From Paramacrobiotus metropolitanus (Eukaryota; Tardigrada; Eutardigrada; Parachela; Macrobiotidae): DNA of 64,000 nt. Made by a program: the position numbers and the translations under genes. Under the pieces are notes generated by a model. It did not search any database. It saw only the letters and a list, made by a program, of their open reading frames with translations, and was not told the DNA's origin. Numbering within the stretch: the stretch's first letter is position 1; each line of letters starts with the position of its first letter. The stretch is from assembly GCF_019649055.1 (NCBI RefSeq), contig NW_026570346.1:62001-126000 (forward strand). The letters are read 5' to 3'. Positions 57,601 to 64,000 of the stretch are shown here, in pieces.

Positions 57601-59955
57601 CATTTCAAAACTTCGACCCCTTATTTTTCAATATGTACTTCTATTCCTAGAAATCTCACAAATTCCACCGGTATTCCTGTGTGTTCTCTCTGTATCCAGG
57701 TTTATCCGCTCCGTATCAAGAACACGGCTCTCTTTTGCAGCGTCTGTATTCCCGCGTATTCCACCGGTATTCTTTAGTGTTCTACATTGTACCTGTGTTC
57801 TGACTAAAAAAAACATGGAGGATTACGAAAGAATTCAGGCACAGCACGCAAGAATACCGGTGCAGCACGCAAGAATACCGGTGGAAAACGCGGGAAATAT
57901 CTGCTTATCCCGGTCACAATAATAGACTTTAACAAGTTAATGATATATCTGTAGTTGCTGCGGCGCATCAGCCGTATCTTATTTTCCGAGATACTCGGAC
58001 ATTATTGTACGAGTACGTCCATACATTACCCTGCAGGAATACGTTGAGATACTACAAAATTATCAGGATACTTTCGAAAAACATACAGTGGAATACTGAA
58101 GATTCAACTTAGCATGCGTTTTGAAGAATTTACCGTGTACGAACCGTGCCAAAAGTGTCAAACTACGCGAATAGCTGAACTAACATACCAGTACAATACT
58201 GATGACCCTGTTGCACAGCATCTGTCTAACTTGTCAATAAATCTCGCAGCACTAACGGCACTGCAGTGCCGCTTGTTACAAGGTCAACGGTTGTGTGCTA
58301 TAGCTACAACCGGCAATGCTAGGATGCCCTCACCGGAAGTGAAAGGCGCGATGGTTTTTACTTGCTTGAAAACAGCGTTCGGCGTGACCGGACCCGGTAC
58401 CGCACAGGCGGTATATTGATTAGTTTCTCCTGCTAATAACTACCCGTAAAGACGTTTAAGTGGGCCACTATGATAAATGAATGGCAGACCTAAAGTGGAC
58501 ATGCATCGATTACTGTTTCCCCGAGCCGTATGACTGTCGGCTTTTTTGTTTTGGTGGATTCAGGAAAATTTGTGCTTTCAGGAGCAATTAAAATTTTTCA
58601 AATCGGTCTGCCCGTTTTTAAGTTATTTGCGTTGTAAAAAAACCGATGACGAAAGCACTTGGTACCCATTACTCAGAAGGCTGCTGTTGCTGTATTTATC
58701 ACGAGGACGTCCGTCGGCCTGTTATTTCCAAATTCAGTTTTTTAACTCAAAATCTGGCCATCTAATGTGTTTGTACGGGGATTGTGCTTATCACATGTAG
58801 CCGCTATGTATAATTGCCATAGGAATGTCTGTTTCTTTTTGGCCCTGCAAAAAAGCTGAATGCATCCCAGCCGACAGCTTTCTTACGGTTGTGAATCTGT
58901 TATTATTAATCAATTATTATTAATATGATAACAAAAAATCCGGGGAAAGAAAGATATGATAGTCTTTCTATCTGGATTTCACTTTATCAGCTTGTTTAGC
59001 TTGTGTAGTGCATATGTATTTATCGATTAACGATGTGTATCGGATCTCACCCACAAAGCAACTAACTGCACAAGCCGGAAACGATATCGCACGTACACCA
59101 GTGATCGCTAAACTAGGCACACATTAAACTGCATACACAATGTCATATAGATATTGGTATTTATTACATTAGGAAAGAGGTGTTCGCACTAAAGTTGGGT
59201 TTGAGAGATTCCGGCAAATGTTTCTTTACGCTAAAAATTACTTTCTAAATTAGAATTACAAACTAGCGCGGTACAGTGATCGGCTGCGTCTTGACACGTA
59301 CAAGCCTGTCGACAAACGGAGCCTTCATACCGTGAATACAGCGAACATTAGAAATTTACGGGCAACGCTTAAATCCGTGCTACAGCGCGTCACGCCACAC
59401 TGTTTAAACACGTCCCGATATTTTGGTTAGGATAATTATTGCCTGGCACTCTGGCAGGATGTAGCTTGAAAACAGTCGATGCAGTAAGGGACAATCTAAC
59501 TGCGATGAACGTAGCTGTGCAGTATGGCCATCATTCAAGCGCCGATTTCGCGCTGATATCGCTCTACCTGTACCTTTACATGCTCCCTTTGTCGACAAGC
59601 TAGTACACAACGTACCGTATGCCGTGAATACCGACTGCATCGTGTCGATGTCCTGGCCGCGCTGGTAGACGCGGAACGCCACGCTCTCGCAGGTGTTGAC
59701 ACGACAGCGCGGATGGTCGCGCAGGTAGCGGTTGGCGCGCTCCACCAGCACGCCAAAAGGCTCGTACTCGGCGTGGTGGGAGGGACCGTTCTCCCGCGTC
59801 ATCCGCGGCAGGAAATCCACAGCCTGCAGACTGGGGGACGGCCGGGCGACGGCCGGAAGGGGAACGGCCGGAGTGGGTCCCGTCGCCACCCCGTAGTCCG
59901 GCGGGGCGTCCACGTATTCTGGGGGTGCGCGCTGGTGATCGTGCAGCGGTTCCAT
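54662..59955 (-). CDS. Four-domain-repeat protein of unknown function, four exons
   Basis: Exons on the minus strand are 59955-59616, 56989-56756, 55603-55261 and 55115-54662. Donors read G|GTACGT, G|GTCAGT and CG|GTTGGT; acceptors read TTGCAG, CCGCAG and TTGCAG. Phases 1, 1 and 2 are consistent and the total is 1371 nt, giving 456 residues plus stop. After a Pro-rich head (PPEYVDAPPDYG, residues 11-22) the protein holds four copies of one domain at about 46-127, 144-220, 230-315 and 331-430. Each opens (D/N)F(L/V)P or LFIP, continues with a helix like FGVLVERANRYL, then a CESVAFRV-type strand (METLPIKW, VQTVMFRW, AETLVMRI), then a Tyr-rich strand such as YIRGLRLW, FLYLIRIFYI or YLRFLRVAYA. 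The C-terminus is EGCTIA. I recall similar four-repeat uncharacterised proteins in molluscs and other invertebrates. There is no signal peptide or membrane segment, so it is probably cytosolic. Function is unknown. Confidence 0.82.
55135..55195 (-). mobile_element. TTAA-family right end inside intron 3 of the four-repeat gene
   Basis: On the minus strand intron 3 contains cgtatacgacttta, gcaccatgtaccgggtcc, then attaa at 55138-55135. This matches the element right end gtatacgaatttggtgctgtgtaccgggcc..TTAA. It stops 19 nt before the AG acceptor. Confidence 0.55.
56010..56674. mobile_element. TTAA-family inverted-repeat element, complete, in intron 2 of the four-repeat gene
   Basis: TTAAAGAAAATGGCCCGG at the left and ccgagccattctacTTAA at the right bound arms that share tttttgcaatgctttat and its inverse. 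A core around 56320-56440 has aattttaaaatttttgaaat, also found in the copy at 61060. It is related to 20164-20749 but clearly diverged. Confidence 0.7.
57660..57895. repeat. ACCGGTATTC inverted repeats in intron 1
   Basis: ttcccgcgtattccaccggt+attctt (57747-57773) is answered by aagaataccggtggaaaacgcggga near 57868-57894. Extra single copies of caccggtattc lie at about 57665 and of aagaataccggtg at about 57849. It lies within intron 1 (57000-59615) of the four-repeat gene. Confidence 0.75.
58114..58419 (+). CDS. Small frame inside intron 1, opposite strand, uncertain
   Basis: An ATG-initiated frame of 101 codons, MRFEEFTVYEPCQKCQTTRI..., contains a CQKC pair and a Leu-rich middle (LSNLSINLAALTALQCRLLQ). 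No family or splice context is recognised. It may be chance. Confidence 0.22.
   Translation: MRFEEFTVYEPCQKCQTTRIAELTYQYNTDDPVAQHLSNLSINLAALTALQCRLLQGQRLCAIATTGNARMPSPEVKGAMVFTCLKTAFGVTGPGTAQAVY
58440..58640 (+). mobile_element. Degenerate GGTCGTTCAA-family arm in intron 1
   Basis: taagtgggccactatgataa, aatgaatggcagacc, then taaagtggaca, a gattcagg string and gagcaattaaaatttttcaa follow the arm order of 53620-53800 with heavy divergence. Confidence 0.4.
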
Positions 59956-61059
59956 TAGTTCCCTGCACTGTTTACCCGCTGGACGCGTTCAATACGGCGG
60001 ATTCGGATAACGCTTGTACGGGTAATGACTGAAGACAGCTGGTAGTGCCGTTAGTTTACACCACGAATTCTGCGTCTGTAGAGGAAATAAATCACGCTTC
60101 ATGAATTCCGCTTTAGGATGCATCTGTTGATAAATATCACTAACATACAGGGAATGCCACGTTGATGCACGCAGCTGGAAAAGAGGAATACAGTGGAGAT
60201 GGTACTGGCTTAACGATCTGATGCTGGCTACACTAGTAAGCCGCAGAACATATCCGTGCAGCGTTATCGGCGTGGTAAATCTACGACACGCCTATTTCCG
60301 GTGCTACATCACGGCAAGAGCAATTAAGCTGTTCACTAGCACATATGGAAGCGGTGCTCTTAAAGCATCTCAACTGGAACTGCTTATTCAGCGCTTCCAG
60401 GGAACAACTGACTATTCCAGCTGGAAAGGAATGTAGAATAATGTTATGTACTCATTTCGTACACCTACCGTATTTCTGGATTGCTAAAACTTCTGGAACT
60501 GCTACACTTTTTATTGCAGTCGTATACTCATACATCCACAGAACATCGACGAATATGAAATTCAGCATCATGACTATATTTTGTAGAGGATCGCCGATTT
60601 TCCCGCACCGGAACCGCACCGTTAACATTTGGCGGCGTTCAGCGGCAGCGTTGAATAGGGATGATTTTGCTGGCGTACCGTCCGCTGCGTTACCTGTGCC
60701 GTGGCACAATGGTCGATCCGCCGCCTACCGCATCCCCACACGGGGACCATGCATACGCTTACCAAACCCATCGAGCGGACGATTTCTGGCAACGCAACCG
60801 TTGGAAACTTGCACGAATTCTGTTGTTGTGCCCGAGGTCGTCCGTCGTGTTGCAGCCTATCGTACATACGGACGACTTTGCATTAAGTTTTCCACACACA
60901 AGGTGTTTATTGGGATTTACAGTGTCCCTTCGTATCCTGTCCTATGTGTTGGTCATGTATCATGAAAATTTTCACCCCTTTTTGCTCACTGCTGTCCCAT
61001 TGTCCTTCTGCAGTATTTCCTTAGGTATCCCATTCTACCATTTTTTTCCAATTTTAAAT
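59956..61059. other. Upstream region of the four-repeat gene
   Basis: No TATA box is evident on the minus strand just above 59955. Frames at 60345-60965 and 60661-61059 overlap and lack support. Nothing else was recognised. Confidence 0.4.
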
Positions 61060-61415
61060 AAATTTTTAAAATTTTTGAAATTCATTTTAAAATTTGAAAA
61101 AAACGGTAGAAAGCTGGTTCGGTACCAAAACTATCTTCATGGTAATGTGCGTTTTCGTGCAAAATTTGAAGAGCATCGGTTTATAAATAGACTTTTGGTA
61201 CACCTCCGCGCGCTTAAACTTTTGGAATTTTATTTCACTAATATCTCCCGAACCGGACGTTGCGCGCAAAAAACGGTTTTTTTGCCTATTTATACGAATC
61301 CTTTGGCAACAAGATGTCATAAAGCAATGCAAAAAAGTGTTTAGGAGTCCGCGACAGCGAAAGTTGCCGTGGATGTATCCAAATTTGGTGCTATGTACCG
61401 GGCCAAATCCCTTAA
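61060..61415 (+). mobile_element. TTAA-family element, right arm and core
   Basis: agaaagctggttcggtacca, gaagagcatcggtttataa, ccgaaccggacgttgcgcgc, tgtcataaagcaatgcaaaa and accgggccaaatccc followed by TTAA match 20440-20749. The left arm is missing. Confidence 0.75.
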
Positions 61416-62084
61416 ACGCGTATCACTTTTCAAGGCAATAATATCCACTGGATCTTTACCCTTATTCTTGCTGTCCACAGCTTGGCTTGTTATATGACAG
61501 TCCAGTATTCACGCAATGTACCTCCACGTATCATTCGTATCCGTTATCCGTCGTGCATGCCGGATGCGCTCCGTACCCTTCCTAGGTCACTGAGAATTCC
61601 GATATTTTAAGTGGCATACCAGCGAAATACATCCAGCGTACTGTACTTGGCGTATGGACACATGAAGCGTACTCGTCGAAACACTCGGATCTTGGGAATT
61701 GGACGCTTCTCGCATGCATGCATGCCTGCATCCTGTCGCATCCTCTTCTCGAGTTCGCTGACCAATGCTCACCGAAATCGGGAATTGGTCACCGAACTCG
61801 GGAAGATGACATGACAGGCAGCATGCGAGATACCGGCGATCGAGACTCTGCGCCAGCGGTTCAGCATCAAAATCCAACGCGGAAATGCGGCTGCTTCTGT
61901 CATGGGAGCACCACCAGTGTCGGCTGATTTAGGTGAAATTTTCTGTATAATTAGACCGTCTATTTCTGCTACCGGCTGAGGCTGTATAATTGGTACGAGT
62001 ACTTCTATGTCTTATACTTTGATAGAAAATGGGTTACTTTTGAACCGCCAGTCAACTTAAATATGATAAATTTACGACATCCAT

Positions 62085-62086
<2 letters not shown>
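61416..62086. other. Intergenic with a 120-bp foldback
   Basis: Arms at about 61713-61758 (gcctgcatcctgtcgcatcc..cgagttcgctgacc) and 61785-61832 (ggtcaccgaactcggg..gacatgacaggcagcatgc) are imperfect inverses. Confidence 0.55.

Positions 62087-62138
<52 letters not shown>
62087..62138. repeat. AT dinucleotide microsatellite
   Basis: An uninterrupted AT run of about 51 bases. Confidence 0.95.
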
Positions 62139-62141
<3 letters not shown>

Positions 62142-62741
62142 ATGAATAAGATACGTCTACATGCTATATATACAATACATACGTATGGCATTACTACGGT
62201 ATATTTCACAAAACACATAGATACATAAGTACTTAGCATGCATACACATACATACACTATACTCGTATATATATTTATTTACAACATATGTATGTATACT
62301 ACGTATGCATGTGCGGCAGTTACTACGAAAGGAGATTTTACAGGATACACAGATATTTTAAAGGTGCATCTACGATATAGCGTTGGAACCTAACAGCACT
62401 CACTCTTATTACTATTTTCCAACCTTATTTGATTGAATATTCTGCGTAGCCTGCACTTGTTTTGGTATTACATATCTATATTAGTTAGTTCGTCATTGTT
62501 CCCACGAAAAACGTACGAATACACGATGTGGGCTGCAGAAAAAAAGATGGGTTTTCAAAAATAGGGATGATACCTGTAGGATGCGTAGATAATGCCGTGG
62601 TATACTGATCATACTGCAGATAGGAGTTATTATTTTAAGCATTCTCTTGTACAATTATGTACGAACCGTGGCATGGGTGATAAGACAGCATGAAATCTTC
62701 CAGAAACTCGATCTTCGCCATACAGTTTTGTTGCGCGTACC

Positions 62742-63059
62742 GTGGCTGTTCTCTGCCTTGTCATACAATCGAGCTCATCCAGTTCTTATTTCGTTCACAT
62801 CCAAATTATCCAGCAAGAAGGCGCTCCGTGGGAATATTTGTGCAGAATCTTGGAACCAATCAAGCCAAGCCATCAATCAAGCCATAACCTTTTAGCTGAT
62901 AGTACAAAACAACAACAAAATGAGAAGTACATCGTCCAAAGCCACAGCAACGGGAAACAGCATGTAGTTGCTATTCATCATCTGGTATCACGACTTCCAC
63001 AATATCCCGAGAATCTCGCGAAATGCAAATATACCATTAACGGTGTCGATTATATGTAG
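62742..63059 (+). CDS. Uncertain frame, possible terminal exon
   Basis: 105 codons without an ATG contain QIIQQEGAPWEYLCRIL, KYIVQSHSNGKQHVVAIHHL and KCKYTINGVDYM before a stop. The composition looks protein-like, but no acceptor or partner exon was identified and no family is recognised. Confidence 0.25.
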   Translation: MAVLCLVIQSSSSSSYFVHIQIIQQEGAPWEYLCRILEPIKPSHQSSHNLLADSTKQQQNEKYIVQSHSNGKQHVVAIHHLVSRLPQYPENLAKCKYTINGVDYM

Positions 63060-64000
63060 GCGAATGGTCACGGATGAAATTCGTTTCCGTTTGGAAGTGT
63101 GAAAAATACGTGGATCCACGAATAGCATACGGACACCAGTAGACGTTGCATTCAAATGCTGGATAATCCGGAGCATTAGAAGCGGTAATCACTACTGCAG
63201 AGACTGGAGAACTTTCAGATTTCGAGAATAATATCAGGAGACGAAAACACTGTTCAACGCTCGACACGAATCATGGGCAATTGCACACCACGCGAGGTCG
63301 ATAGCGAAGTAAATTACGGTCGATACGCGATAGCCTCATTTTGGTTCGCCGTTGCAACGAACGAAAATTATAGCACAGGCAGAGTGTGGTATACAGAGAA
63401 GGCCTGAATGCACACACAGCACTGCGAAGGTATAGAAGTAGTTCTTTAACGCCGGTGGACGATCGCCTTCCGAGTAACCTGTATTCCCGCGGAAATCACC
63501 TTCATGAAAATAATTCCTCTTTCACGAGAATCTCATAAGCTAAGAATTTCAGATGAAGAAAATCCAGGGACTTCCGGCGCTTGCAGAAGCGTCAACCGCT
63601 CGGTATGGCAGTATCATGAGTGAACCTTGAGTAACACTCATTGAACTGCAGATTTTATCTCGCAACATTTTGAGAATAACGCTTCTTCTTCCTTTTAGAT
63701 GTTCATCACAAATACTGACATTCTCTTTCTCGTCACTATTTCTATATGATCTTCGTATGGGATATCTAGCATGCTCCCGTATTATACGGGTGGCTTTCCA
63801 CCCAGTCGGAAGGTGTACTGCTTAAATAAACTCCAAGTTGTCCAACCGATCATTTATGTATATTGTAGAGCGTGCTGTTTTCCCGTTATGTACTTCTGTT
63901 TCAAATTGTAAGCTCACTCACGTACCTATTAGACAAACGGGTTTTCTTGTCAGCCAACATGGTGCAGGTACAATGTACGACAAAAAGAGGTTGAACCGAT
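63060..64000. other. Intergenic with a faint repeat
   Basis: 63475-63500 (cctgtattcccgcgg) and 63575-63630 (accgctcggtatggc) echo 13300-13315 and 13625-13640 in order, suggesting a shared degraded element. Nothing else was seen. Confidence 0.4.

Noticed and set aside
57073-57777. A 234-codon plus-strand frame inside intron 1 of the four-repeat gene
   Set aside because: It starts at TTG, has no motif, and its 3' part is made of the ACCGGTATTC inverted repeats.
60345-61344. Two long overlapping plus frames
   Set aside because: They run across a TTAA-family arm and have no motif, ATG context or splice support.

Overview
The window is eukaryotic nuclear DNA and very probably comes from an invertebrate. 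The only convincing coding sequence lies in short exons joined by GT-AG introns. There are no operons, no ribosomal or CRISPR-like signals, and most of the 64 kb is non-coding repeat. A tardigrade is my best guess (inference, moderate confidence). Five loci carry pieces of a large F-box protein family that I associate from recall with tardigrade genomes. Its marks are an N-terminal DDG/'YVDLDY' module, a 'VRVRET..GPW.WLPA' module, an F-box, a 'QQPGIRL' block and a C-terminal 'LCA..SADPRP' exon. No search was possible to confirm this.

The best gene lies on the minus strand between 59955 and 54662. It has four exons with consensus splice sites and consistent phases, and an intact 456-residue product made of four copies of one domain of unknown function. 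A broken copy of its first exon lies near 51.6 kb. The second-best gene is a short two-exon F-box-family C-terminal gene at 14120-15755 (+) with a TATA box. The other family members are a frameshifted F-box pseudogene (10638-11420, -), two N-terminal-module copies in opposite orientation (11545-12489, +, and 29949-31024, -) and a C-terminal fragment (18235-18995, -). A few orphan exons (4571-5055, 28035-28532, 38159-38527, 40010-40269) have weaker support.

The rest is mobile-element debris and duplication. A block at 1-4.4 kb is repeated at 20.7-23.9 kb, and older pieces recur at 7.35-9.29, 25.9-26.8, 42.9-45.6, 49.3-50.1 and 52.8-53.2 kb. Four reverse-transcriptase remnants (6.7-7.3, 10.1-10.3, 31.3-31.6 and 36.4-37.2 kb) are all broken. 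Several non-autonomous inverted-repeat DNA elements can be delimited: an 865-bp element with a perfect 8-bp target duplication (40510-41374), a 972-bp element with a 9-bp duplication (33926-34897), a 'GGTCGTTCAAGTGG' family (36.25-38.09, 53.62-54.30 and fragments), and a family ending in TTAA (20.16-20.75, 56.01-56.67 and fragments) that recurs in introns of both genes.

The 45.6-48.2 kb and 63.1-64.0 kb stretches hold nothing I can name. I see no sign of a cooperating multi-gene system. The interest lies in the four-repeat gene, the shuffled F-box modules, and how transposable elements have moved into introns and into each other.
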